Shown one piece after another: positions 25,215 to 33,077 of a stretch of DNA of 64,000 bases (positions within the stretch are counted from its first letter, which is position 1; every line of letters starts with the position of its first letter). A program made the translations under genes and the position numbers. The notes below the pieces were generated by a model that did no database searches, had not been told where the DNA came from, and saw only the letters and a program-made list of their open reading frames with translations. Location of the stretch: contig JAXLXF010000018.1 in the NCBI GenBank assembly GCA_046328125.1, positions 81,454-145,453 on the forward strand, given 5' to 3'. The DNA is from JADZEM01 sp046328125. Its GTDB lineage: Bacteria > Chloroflexota > UBA6077 > JACCZL01.

Positions 25215-26434
25215 GCGACCCGTTCGGGGCGCGGCAAGTCGAGCGTGGCCACGTCCAGCGCCAATCGCGCGTTGACGTTCTGATCCAGCATCTGGAGCAC
25301 GTCGCGCAGGCTGCTGACGGCCGCTGCCGCCTCCTGCGCCGACAGGGCTCGCGCCAGTCTGCCGAGCTCGGCGCGCCGGTCCAGGTTCACCACCCGGTCG
25401 TGCAAGCCACCTTGCACCAGGAGCACGTCGCGCCACCAGCGCAGCCAGACGCCCAGTACCTCGCGCACGCTGTCCTGATCGCGGCTCCAACGGTCGCCCA
25501 GGGTGCGCGCGTACTGGAGTCGGGCGACCCGGTCGCCGTCGAGCAGGCTCACGAGCTCGTCCAGGTAGCGAGCGCGTCGTTCGAGCGGGCGCTCGTCGCC
25601 GAGCAGCCCCTTCGCCCGGCCGACGCACCCTTCGGCGAGCGCCGCGATCAACTCGGCGCGCTCCTGCGCCAGACCGTCCTCCTGAACGAGGTGCTGGGCC
25701 AGACGGTCGCGCTGGAGTGGCCGCAGGCGGAGGTGCTGGCAGCGCGAGACGATCGTCTCCAGGGTCGCCGTCGGATCGACGGTGGTCAGCACCATCACGA
25801 CCGACGGCGGCGGCTCTTCGATCGTCTTGAGGAGGCGGTTGGCGGCGTCCGGATGCAGCAGCTCGGCCTGCTCCAGCACGTACACCTTGCGGTAGACGTC
25901 GGCGGCGCGGAGGGAGGCGTCAGTCTGGATCGACTCGACGTCCGCGACGCGCACCACCCGATGGGGCGGCTCGACGCCGACGATGCGGACCTCGGGGTGG
26001 CCGCCGCTCTCGATCAGGCGGCAGCGCCGACAAGCTCGGCAGGGCGGATCGACTCCATCACTCTCGGGGGGCGCAATGACGGGGGGCGCAATGACGGGGG
26101 GCGCAATGACGGGGGGCGCAATGAATTGCGCCCGTACTAGGTCCGTCCTGGTAGGGGCGCGATTCATCGCGCCCGCCACCCCCATCGCGCCCGCCACCCC
26201 CATCGCGCCCGCCACCCCCATCGCGCCCGCCACACCCATCGCGCCCTCCGCGCCAGGGCCGAGGCGTTCGCAGTTGAGCGCCTGGGCTAGCCGCACTGCC
26301 AGCGTCCGCTTCCCGACGCCGAGCGGGCCGCTGATCAGATAGGCGTGGCCGATCCGCCGTTGACGGATGGCACGCTGCAGCAGATCGACTGCCCGCTCGT
26401 GGCCGACGATGCCCCAGGAGTTGCCGTTCGTCAC
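25211..26434 (-). CDS. holB: DNA polymerase III delta' subunit with repeat-encoded insertion
   Basis: Clamp-loader subunit of 407 residues. It has the N-terminal GHERAVDLLQRAIRQRRIGHAYL, Walker-A-like GPLGVGKRT (36-44), the zinc module, VADVESIQTDASLRA, VLEQAELLHPDAANRLLKTIEEPPP, and the SRC arginine-finger equivalent IVSRCQHLRLRPL. In normal homologues the zinc module is compact (C...CxxCxxC). Here Cys55 is separated from Cys132, 135 and 138 by about 65 residues made of GAMGVA and PPVIA repeats, encoded by an intergenic-type palindrome array (26057-26251). The flanking protein is intact and in frame. It may still work if the insert loops out. Confidence 0.9.
   Translation of the reverse strand: MTNGNSWGIVGHERAVDLLQRAIRQRRIGHAYLISGPLGVGKRTLAVRLAQALNCERLGPGAEGAMGVAGAMGVAGAMGVAGAMGVAGAMNRAPTRTDLVRAQFIAPPVIAPPVIAPPVIAPPESDGVDPPCRACRRCRLIESGGHPEVRIVGVEPPHRVVRVADVESIQTDASLRAADVYRKVYVLEQAELLHPDAANRLLKTIEEPPPSVVMVLTTVDPTATLETIVSRCQHLRLRPLQRDRLAQHLVQEDGLAQERAELIAALAEGCVGRAKGLLGDERPLERRARYLDELVSLLDGDRVARLQYARTLGDRWSRDQDSVREVLGVWLRWWRDVLLVQGGLHDRVVNLDRRAELGRLARALSAQEAAAAVSSLRDVLQMLDQNVNARLALDVATLDLPRPERVA
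26057..26251. repeat. In-frame GCGCAATGA palindrome array inside holB
   Basis: The left arm has four 15-base units (GGCGCAATGACGGGG). A centre of GAATTGCGCCCGTACTAGG...GGTAGGGGCGC type follows. The right arm has about four 18-base units containing CATCGCGCCCGCCACC. The arms are inverted versions of one core. Both unit lengths are multiples of three, so copy-number change keeps the reading frame; intergenic members of the family do not keep this rule. Confidence 0.9.
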
Positions 26435-26453
26435 CTGGCCCAGGCTCTCCTGC

Positions 26454-27278
26454 CTACATGCCTGTCAGCGGTGGCGGCTGGATCCGCAGGTCGTTCGCCA
26501 CGGCCCGCACACCGGTCACGCCGCCGGCCACCTCTTCGGCGTACTCGCGGTCCTCGTCGGTGATGACCTCGCCGGCCAGGGTCACGATGCCCCGCTCGGC
26601 GGTCGCCCGCAGCCCGTGAATCCAGATGCCGGCGTTGGAGATCAGGACCGCTTCGACGCGCGCCGCCAGCGCCAGGTCGTCGATCGACTGGAGCGAATTC
26701 GCGGTCGGCGTGATCTCGGCCCGTTCGAGCGTGTACGCCAGCAAGTCCACGGCCTGGTCCACTTCGAGGTTCGCCGTGTTCAGCACCATGTCGTAGGCGT
26801 GCACGTCCAGCCAGTCCGCGTTGTACATGTAGCGGATGAAACCGCCGCGCTCGCGATCGCTCCGCCGGACCACCTCGGCAGCGGTGTTCTGGTCGATGTT
26901 GCCGGAGTGGACGTCCATCACCCGCCGAACCCGGACCGAGGTTGGAGCCAGGGTGACGGTACGCAGCGAGTGGCTGATGCCGCGCATCAAGTAGTTCCCG
27001 CCCAGACCCACGATGACGGCGTCGTTGTCCCTGGCGAACCCGTACACGCCGCACCGCACGACGATGGCGTGACGACGGCGCTCCTCGTTGAGGCGCTCCC
27101 AGAACGACGGCCGGGTCTCGGCGATTTCGGGCGCGTTCGCCTCGACCTCGCCAAACTCGCGCACGTAATCGAGCAGCAGACGATGATCGAGGTAGCGGTA
27201 GTTCAGACGATCGGCCAACGCGCGACCGATCTCGTCTCCACGACTTCCCAGTAGGCGCGCAATGGTCACCACTGGCAT
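26454..27278 (-). CDS. Cytidylate-kinase-like protein with BON domain
   Basis: A 274-residue fusion. Residues 1-190 match the cytidylate-kinase-like family (MPVVTIARLLGSRGDEIGRALADRLNYRYLD at the start and DMVLNT-type strand YDMVLNTANLEVDQAVDLL). The P-loop position reads GSRGDEIG, as in that family, rather than a classical GxxGxGKS. The C-terminus is a BON domain (ALAARVEAVLISNAGIWIHGLRATAERGIVTLAGEV), a module known for membrane or phospholipid interaction. The biochemical role is unknown. ATG 27278. holB follows 19 bases downstream on the same strand. Confidence 0.8.
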   Translation of the reverse strand: MPVVTIARLLGSRGDEIGRALADRLNYRYLDHRLLLDYVREFGEVEANAPEIAETRPSFWERLNEERRRHAIVVRCGVYGFARDNDAVIVGLGGNYLMRGISHSLRTVTLAPTSVRVRRVMDVHSGNIDQNTAAEVVRRSDRERGGFIRYMYNADWLDVHAYDMVLNTANLEVDQAVDLLAYTLERAEITPTANSLQSIDDLALAARVEAVLISNAGIWIHGLRATAERGIVTLAGEVITDEDREYAEEVAGGVTGVRAVANDLRIQPPPLTGM

Positions 27279-27394
27279 GACAGCCTCCGCGCTTCGCTGC
27301 GCACAAGCTTCGCCGACTCCGGCAGTGCTGCATTCTACCACCGAGACGGTCAGCCCCGGGGCCGTTTCGACGCCGATTCGGCGGGATCCGCGCG

Positions 27395-27775
27395 TCAGGG
27401 CGTGCGGGCGGCAGCTGCTGGCGAGGAGGCAGCCGCCGGGTTCGCCGCGCCTCGTTGCGCCTGTGCCGCTGCCTGCGCGGACGCCTGTCCGCCCCGGCTG
27501 AGGCTCGGCGAGGCGACCGGACGCGGCGTCGGCGCGTTGGCCGGGTCCGGCGTCGGCAGGACGATCCGTGGCAGCGGCGTCGATTCGGGCACGGTCTCCG
27601 CGACGCCGCCGCTCGTCGGGGTGGCAACCGGCGACCCGCCCACCGTGACCACCACGAATGGCTGGCTCGGATCGACGCTGTAGGTCTGCTCGCTCGAACT
27701 GGAGCCGCTGGGGTTGAGCATGGCGCAGCCAGTGCTGACCAGCAACAGCAGCACGGCGAAGAACGACGCCCTCAT
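27395..27775 (-). CDS. Small Pro/Ala-rich lipoprotein
   Basis: A 126-residue predicted lipoprotein: MRASFFAVLLLLVSTGC is a clear signal with a lipobox, acylated at Cys17. The mature part is short, Pro/Thr/Ser-rich and ends in an Ala/Gln-rich tail; no domain is seen. The start ATG at 27775 lies just after a pair of palindromic repeats. Function unknown. The 116 bases between its stop and the next minus-strand gene's start (27278) show nothing notable. Confidence 0.65.
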   Translation of the reverse strand: MRASFFAVLLLLVSTGCAMLNPSGSSSSEQTYSVDPSQPFVVVTVGGSPVATPTSGGVAETVPESTPLPRIVLPTPDPANAPTPRPVASPSLSRGGQASAQAAAQAQRGAANPAAASSPAAAARTP

Positions 27776-27783
27776 CCCCCAGC

Positions 27784-27845
27784 GGGCGCAATGAATTGCG
27801 CCCCTACGGGATGGGCCGACTGTAAGGGCGCAATGAATTGCGCCC
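27784..27845. repeat. Two copies of the GCGCAATGAATTGCGCC palindrome
   Basis: GGGCGCAATGAATTGCGCCC occurs at 27784-27803 and again at 27826-27845, each a perfect inverted repeat around two central bases, separated by CCTACGGGATGGGCCGACTGTAA-type sequence. Part of the same family as 12543-12694, 26057-26251 and 33025-33046. Confidence 0.9.
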
Positions 27846-27857
27846 TCAGCGCCTGCT

Positions 27858-27902
27858 CCCCCTCTCCCGCGGTTAGGGAAAGGGGGCTGGGGGGTGAGGG
27901 CA
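27858..27902 (-). repeat. CCCCTCTCCC-family hairpin
   Basis: CCCCCTCTCCC pairs with GGGAAAGGGGG (one mismatch) around GCGGTTA. The distal side reads CTCACCCCCCAGCCCCC on the minus strand, the family's shared flank. From here to the promoter at 28163, about 260 bases, I see no gene; the open frames there have no recognisable protein sequence. Confidence 0.7.
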
Positions 27903-28162
27903 TTCCTTGTGACGATCATGACGACCTGGCTTCCTACCAGGGTCAACGTCTGGGCGCGACCGGAGAGGACGTTTGTCGCAGCTATGCGCCGCAGGGAACG
28001 GTCAGCGCGTCGAGCGAAGGTTGGCGAGCCTGGATCGGCAACCGCTCTGCCCATCGACCGTTCATTTCGGAAGGCGGACCGCGCCCAAAACATCCTCGAA
28101 CGGGACGACGACCGATCCGTGTGACGTCTGTCTCCTGACGCGAGGCTCCGGACATCAATCTG

Positions 28163-28191
28163 TTGCCGAGCCCCCAGTTCTGCTCTACAAT
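28163..28191 (+). promoter_or_regulatory. Sigma-70-type promoter
   Basis: TTGCCG (28163-28168), a 17-base spacer and TACAAT (28186-28191). The start point near 28198 means in-frame codons upstream of this (from 27973) are not part of the following gene. Confidence 0.65.
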
Positions 28192-28257
28192 CGCCCAATA
28201 CCGGCCAAACGTGACGACGAGCGGAGTCGCTTGCGCGACGAAGGGTTGAGCCAGGTC

Positions 28258-30135
28258 GTGATCGCCGCGGAGTCCAGTTCCCGACCAGACCCCTCAGCCG
28301 GTGATGCGAGCCGCGCGCCCGTGTGGCCTCAGCCGGTCGGCGGGCGGCAGCGAGGCATCGGTGGCCGTGGCGGTGGGCGCTCCTCGCTCTGGGCCGGGAT
28401 GCTGGTGCTGACGGTGGTGCTGATCTCGCTCGCGCCGTTCGAGCTGCTTTTGCCGAAGCAGCCGGTCGCCGGGGTCGTCCGCGACCGGGTGTCCGAGCAG
28501 CCAATCGCCGGCGCGCGGGTCCGTCTCGGGCCGGTCGTGACGCAGACGGACGGTGGCGGCGCCTTCGCCGTGCCACGCGCCAGCCTCGCCGATTCGATCC
28601 GAGTCGAGGCGGACGGCTATCAGGTCGGCCGTGGCGCGGTGTTCCCGCCACGCCAGCAGCAGCAGTTGGAGCTCGCGCCGCGCGCGTTCAGCCTGACCGT
28701 GCGCGACGCCGAGACCAACGAAGCCGTTGCGGACGCGGTACCGGCAGCGCCGGGCATCCGCTTCGAGGCGGTCGGGCCGGGCCAGTTCAAGGTCGAGCCG
28801 GCCCGCGAGGGCACGAGCGTCACCGTCTCGGCGCCGGGCTACCGCAACGCGGACGTTCGGTATCGGGGCGACGGCGAGCTGGCCGTGGTGCTCCAGCCGC
28901 GCCTGACCGGCACTGTCGTGGACGGCACGACCGGGCGGCCGATCCCGAACGCGTTCCTCTCACAGGGCGACCTGGCCCTCTCCACCGACGCCAACGGCAT
29001 GTTCGAGCTGGAGCGACGTCCCGCCGGCCCGCTCCGCATTCTGGCGGCCGGCTACCGGCGGGCCGAGGTGGACGCATCCCAGGAGCGGACTATCGTGGCT
29101 CAGCTGGAGCCGATGTCGGTGCGGGCGGTCTACCTGACCTATTACGGCGTCGGGGACCGCGGGCTGCGTCAGAACGTGCTCAACCTGATCGACCGGACCG
29201 AGGTCAACGCGGTCGTCATCGACGTCAAAGGAGACAAAGGGCGGCTCTCGTATCGGAGCGGCGTCCCGCTCGCGGAGTCCATCGGCGCGAACGCCGAGCC
29301 GACCATCCCGAACATCGACGAGCTCCTGGCCACCCTGAAGCAGAAGAACGTCTACGTCATCGGCAGGATCGTAGTGTTCAAGGACGACGTACTGGCCCGC
29401 AACGGCGCCCGCGCCGGCCTGGACGTGGCGATCAAGGACCGCGTCACCGAGCAGCCGTGGACCGACAGCGACGGCATCGGCTGGGTGGACCCGTTGCGGC
29501 CCGAGGTCTGGGAGTACAACGTCGATCTGGCCCGTGAGGCGGCGCTGAAAGGCTTCGACGAGATCCAGTTCGACTACGCCCGCTTCCCGATCGAGAACAC
29601 CGGCGGCTTCTCGGCGGTCCAGGCCAAATACTCGCGGCCGTGGGTCACCGAGCGCGACCGAGTGGACGCCGTGGGCGGCTTCCTGCGCCGCGCGCACGAC
29701 GAGGTCCGGCTGGCCGGGGCGTTCGTCGGAGTGGACGCGATGGGGTACGTCGCCTGGAACGACGGCGACAATGGCGTCGGACAGAACCTGGACGTGCTCG
29801 CGAGCGCCGTGGACTATCTCAGTCCAGAGGTGTTCCCGTCCGCGTTCAGGGCCGGGCTGCCGGGCCTGCTCAACTTCCCGCAGGTCGTTCAGCAGCCGTT
29901 CGCCGTCGCCTACGAGAGCATGCGGCGGGCGCGCGCCAGGACGGCCGACCGCGCGGTCGTGCTGCGCCCGTGGCTCCAGTACTTCGACGACTACAGCTGG
30001 CAGACCGGGCGGCTGTATCGCACTGCCGACATCGACGCCCAGCGGAACGGCGCCCTGAGCGGCGGCGCGCTCGGCTGGATGATGTGGGATCCGCTGAACA
30101 AGTACGCACGCGGCGGCCTCGGGATCCGTCAGTGA
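28258..30135 (+). CDS. Membrane-anchored putative glycoside hydrolase (DUF4015-type)
   Basis: About 625 residues. A basic cytosolic tail and one signal-anchor helix (MLVLTVVLISLAPFELLL) are followed by three carboxypeptidase-regulatory-like beta domains (VAGVVRDRVSEQPIAGARVR; FSLTVRDAETNEAVADAV; LTGTVVDGTTGRPIPNAFLS). The C-terminus is a TIM-barrel-type putative glycosyl hydrolase: VRAVYLTYYG, VVIDVKGDKGRLSY, VYVIGRIVVFKDD, GFDEIQFDYARFP, YLSPEVFPS and VVLRPWLQYFDDY. The substrate is unknown; such proteins are thought to act on cell-wall or exopolysaccharide chains. The start is uncertain: GTG 28258 or TTG 28231. The stop overlaps the TldD start (GTGA). Confidence 0.8.
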   Translation: MIAAESSSRPDPSAGDASRAPVWPQPVGGRQRGIGGRGGGRSSLWAGMLVLTVVLISLAPFELLLPKQPVAGVVRDRVSEQPIAGARVRLGPVVTQTDGGGAFAVPRASLADSIRVEADGYQVGRGAVFPPRQQQQLELAPRAFSLTVRDAETNEAVADAVPAAPGIRFEAVGPGQFKVEPAREGTSVTVSAPGYRNADVRYRGDGELAVVLQPRLTGTVVDGTTGRPIPNAFLSQGDLALSTDANGMFELERRPAGPLRILAAGYRRAEVDASQERTIVAQLEPMSVRAVYLTYYGVGDRGLRQNVLNLIDRTEVNAVVIDVKGDKGRLSYRSGVPLAESIGANAEPTIPNIDELLATLKQKNVYVIGRIVVFKDDVLARNGARAGLDVAIKDRVTEQPWTDSDGIGWVDPLRPEVWEYNVDLAREAALKGFDEIQFDYARFPIENTGGFSAVQAKYSRPWVTERDRVDAVGGFLRRAHDEVRLAGAFVGVDAMGYVAWNDGDNGVGQNLDVLASAVDYLSPEVFPSAFRAGLPGLLNFPQVVQQPFAVAYESMRRARARTADRAVVLRPWLQYFDDYSWQTGRLYRTADIDAQRNGALSGGALGWMMWDPLNKYARGGLGIRQ

Positions 30136-31586
30136 CCGGCGCTCCGGCGCGGCCCTCCCCGCCGACCCTCGACGCGGCCCTGCTCGAGCGCACGCTCGCG
30201 GAGGCACTGGCGACCGGCGGCGACTTCGCGGACGTGTTCGCCGAGGATCGCCGCATGACGACGTTCAACATGGAGGACGACCAGCTCGATCGCCTCCAGT
30301 TGACCCAGGATCGTGGCGTCGGCGTGCGGGTGGTCAGCGGCGGGGTGACCGGCTACGCCTATGCCGACGGCTGGGACGAAGCGACCCTCCTCGCGACCGC
30401 CCGCGCGGCTCGCGACGTGGCGCGCGGCGCCGGCCCGTCCGGACCGTCGGTGCGGCTGGTCAGGGTCGAGACCGGGCCGTGCCAGCCTCCCTCACGCCCG
30501 CCCGAGCGCGCCACCATCGCGGAGCGGGCTGCGCTGCTGGAGCGGGCGAACCGGGCGGCACGGGCGGCCGGCTCGCTGGTGCGGCAGGTGACGACCCGGT
30601 TCTCGGACTCGGTCCAGCGCGTGATCGTCGCCAGCTCGGACGGCATCCTGGCGGAGGACGAGCGCCGGATCGTCCAGTTGTTCGTCTCGGTCACCACCGA
30701 ACGGGGCGGGATGCGGCAGATCGGGCGGCGGGCGCGCGGCGGCCAGACCGGCCTGGAGCTGTTCGACCGGTTCCCGCCAGAGCACCTGGGCAGCGAGACC
30801 GCCGAGGCCGCCATCGCGATGCTCGACGCGATCCCGGCCCCGGCCGGCACGATGCCGGCCATCGTCAGCAACGGCTGGGGCGGCGTCCTCTTCCACGAGG
30901 CGGTGGGCCACGGCCTGGAGGCGGACCACATCGAGCGCAAGAGCTCCGTCTACGAGGGGAAGCTCGGGCAGCGGGTGGCAGCGCCGATCGTGACGCTGGC
31001 CGACGACGCGACGATCCCAAACCACCGTGGCTCGTACCGGATCGACGACGAGGGCGTGGCGGGCCAGCGGACGCCGGTGGTGGTCGGCGGCATCCTGGAG
31101 GGGTACCTGACCGACCGCAAGCACGCGCAGCTGTTGGGGCTGGCAACCTCGGGCAACGGCCGGCGGCAGTCGTACCAGAAGCTGCCGATCCCCCGGATGA
31201 CGAATCTGGTGGTCGAGCCGGGGACTAGCTCGCCGGCCGACATCCTGGCCGACACTCCGCGTGGGCTGTACGTGGTCAGCCTGGGCGGCGGTCAGGTGGA
31301 CACCACCAGCGGCCAGTTCGTGTTCAGCGTCACCGAGGGCTACACGATCGAGAACGGCCGGCTCGGGAGGCCGGTCCGGGGCGCCACGCTGGCCGGCAAC
31401 TCGTTCGCGGTGCTGGCGAACGTGGACGCCGTCGCGGACGATTTCGCGCTCGATCCAGGGCTGGGCACCTGCGGCAAGCAGGGCCAGCGCGTGCCGGTCG
31501 GGGTCGGGCAGCCAACCTTACGGGTCTCCGAGATCGTCGTCGGTGGCACGGCCAGCGGGACCAGCGGCGACGAGTGGGGCTTCTGA
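30132..31586 (+). CDS. tldD: TldD-type metallopeptidase
   Basis: A 484-residue TldD/PmbA-family protein carrying the zinc protease motif HEAVGH within FHEAVGHGLEADHIERK. It also has GSYRIDDEGV, LEGYLTDRKHAQLLG and SGNGRRQSYQKLPIPRMTN, all typical of the catalytic TldD subunit. TldD and TldE form a heterodimer that degrades small unfolded peptides and matures some ribosomal peptides. GTG 30132 overlaps the previous stop. The partner gene follows after 31 bases. No precursor-peptide gene is visible nearby. Confidence 0.92.
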   Translation: MTGAPARPSPPTLDAALLERTLAEALATGGDFADVFAEDRRMTTFNMEDDQLDRLQLTQDRGVGVRVVSGGVTGYAYADGWDEATLLATARAARDVARGAGPSGPSVRLVRVETGPCQPPSRPPERATIAERAALLERANRAARAAGSLVRQVTTRFSDSVQRVIVASSDGILAEDERRIVQLFVSVTTERGGMRQIGRRARGGQTGLELFDRFPPEHLGSETAEAAIAMLDAIPAPAGTMPAIVSNGWGGVLFHEAVGHGLEADHIERKSSVYEGKLGQRVAAPIVTLADDATIPNHRGSYRIDDEGVAGQRTPVVVGGILEGYLTDRKHAQLLGLATSGNGRRQSYQKLPIPRMTNLVVEPGTSSPADILADTPRGLYVVSLGGGQVDTTSGQFVFSVTEGYTIENGRLGRPVRGATLAGNSFAVLANVDAVADDFALDPGLGTCGKQGQRVPVGVGQPTLRVSEIVVGGTASGTSGDEWGF

Positions 31587-31617
31587 TGCAGGCTGTCGAG
31601 CGGCGGGTGCGAGCGGC

Positions 31618-33000
31618 ATGACCGCGGGTGGCGACGCGCTGAATCTGTGCGCCGACGTCGTCGCGCGGGCGCGGGCGGCCGGCGCCGACGAGGCTGAGGC
31701 GTACTTCGAGGACTCCACCACACGGACCATCGACGCGCGGGCGGGCGCGCTGGAGTCCGTGACTACGGCCAGCGCGCGCGGCATCGGCGTACGGGTGCTG
31801 GTGGGCGGGGCGCTCGGGTACGCCTCCGGCACGGACCTGGACGCCGCCGCCCGCGCCGACCTTGCCGAGCAGGCGGTCCATCTGGCCCGCGCCTGCGCGC
31901 CCGATCCGGCCCGCGTGCTGCCGGACCCGGCGCTCGCCACCACCGCCGACCTGGCGATCTTCGACCCGTCCCTGCCCGACCTGCCGCTCGACGCGATCCT
32001 GGAGTTGCTCACGCGCGCCGAGCGCGCGGCCCTGGCAACCGACGCCCGCATCGACACCCCGCACATCGAGCGGTACGGCCAGGTGGTGGAGCGGGTGGCG
32101 GTGGCGAACAGTCGGGGGGTGTCCGTGAGCACCGCCTCGACGCTCTGCTACCTGTCGCTCAGCATGATCGCGCGGCAGGACGGCGACGTGGAGCGCGGCT
32201 ACGCCAACATGGTGGCGCGGAGCGTCGGGCAGCTCGACCCGGAGGCGATCGGGTACCGGGCGGCCCGACGGGCAGTCACCCCGATCGGCGGCTCGCCCCT
32301 CTCGACCCGCCGTGCCAGCGTCATCTTCGAGCCAGACGTGATCGCCGAGATGCTGCGGACGCTGGCCGAAGCGCTGGCTGGCGACGTGATCTTCAGAGGA
32401 CGGTCCCTGTTCGCGCCACGCACGGACGGCGCCGACTGGATCGGACGCAAGATCGGCTCGGACGCCGTGACGCTGATCGATGACGGCGCGCTGCCGGCCG
32501 CTCCGGGCACGCTGCCGTTCGACGGCGAAGGCATCCCGACCCAGGCGACGACGTTGATCGAGGGCGGCATCCTGCGCGGCGTGCTCCACAACTGCGAGTC
32601 GGCAGCACGGGCGGGCGCCCGCTCGACGGCGAACGGCGCACGCGCCAACTTCCGGATGGCGCCGGAGGTGGGCCAGACCAATCTGGTGCTCCAGCCGGGC
32701 ACTCGCGCGCCGGCCGCGCTGGTGGCGAGCGTTGACGACGGGCTGTACGTGGTCGCGACGCGCAACGTCGGCGGGATCAGCCCGGTCAGCGGCGACTACT
32801 CGGTGGGCGCGTCTGGCCGCCGGATCGTGAACGGCGAGCTGGCCGAGCCGGTCAGCGGCGTGACCCTGGCCGCGCCGATGCTGGAGCTGCTGGCGAACGT
32901 CCGCGAGGTCGGCTCAGACCTGCGTTGGGTCGGCGGCTCGACCGGCTACGTCGGCTGCCCGACCGTGCTGGTGGACGACGTGACGATCGGCGGGCGGTAG
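31618..33000 (+). CDS. pmbA: TldE/PmbA-type partner subunit
   Basis: A 460-residue paralogue of the upstream TldD lacking the HExxxH zinc motif, as expected for the TldE/PmbA subunit. Family regions: ADEAEAYFEDSTTRTIDARAG, ASARGIGVRVLVGGALGYASG, FEPDVIAEMLRTLAEALAGD, LFDGEG-like LPFDGEGIPTQATTLIEGGIL, and the C-terminal GGISPVSGDYSVGASGRRIVNGE. ATG 31618. Together the two genes encode one heterodimeric peptidase. Confidence 0.9.
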   Translation: MTAGGDALNLCADVVARARAAGADEAEAYFEDSTTRTIDARAGALESVTTASARGIGVRVLVGGALGYASGTDLDAAARADLAEQAVHLARACAPDPARVLPDPALATTADLAIFDPSLPDLPLDAILELLTRAERAALATDARIDTPHIERYGQVVERVAVANSRGVSVSTASTLCYLSLSMIARQDGDVERGYANMVARSVGQLDPEAIGYRAARRAVTPIGGSPLSTRRASVIFEPDVIAEMLRTLAEALAGDVIFRGRSLFAPRTDGADWIGRKIGSDAVTLIDDGALPAAPGTLPFDGEGIPTQATTLIEGGILRGVLHNCESAARAGARSTANGARANFRMAPEVGQTNLVLQPGTRAPAALVASVDDGLYVVATRNVGGISPVSGDYSVGASGRRIVNGELAEPVSGVTLAAPMLELLANVREVGSDLRWVGGSTGYVGCPTVLVDDVTIGGR

Positions 33001-33024
33001 AGTACCTCGTCCCGGGGGCGCCAT

Positions 33025-33046
33025 GGGGCGCAATTCATTGCGCCCC
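33025..33046. repeat. Single perfect GGGGCGCAAT palindrome
   Basis: GGGGCGCAAT-TC-ATTGCGCCCC: two perfect 10-base arms with a two-base centre, followed by TACC. It lies between the convergent pmbA and SGNH genes and may act as a bidirectional terminator. Confidence 0.9.
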
Positions 33047-33077
33047 TACCGGCACGGAGCGGGGGAGCAGCACGGCG

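Noticed and set aside
12543..27845. CRISPR array interpretation of the clustered repeats
   Set aside because: Units are 15-18 bases, contiguous or inverted, without unique spacers of constant length, and no cas genes are present.
27973..28230. Extended N-terminus of the glycoside-hydrolase-like protein from 27973
   Set aside because: A good promoter at 28163-28191 lies inside it and the translated text is low-complexity, so translation must begin after about 28198.
30132..33000. A ribosomally made peptide (RiPP) cluster around TldD/PmbA
   Set aside because: No small precursor gene or maturation enzyme is visible beside the pair; a housekeeping protease role is more likely.
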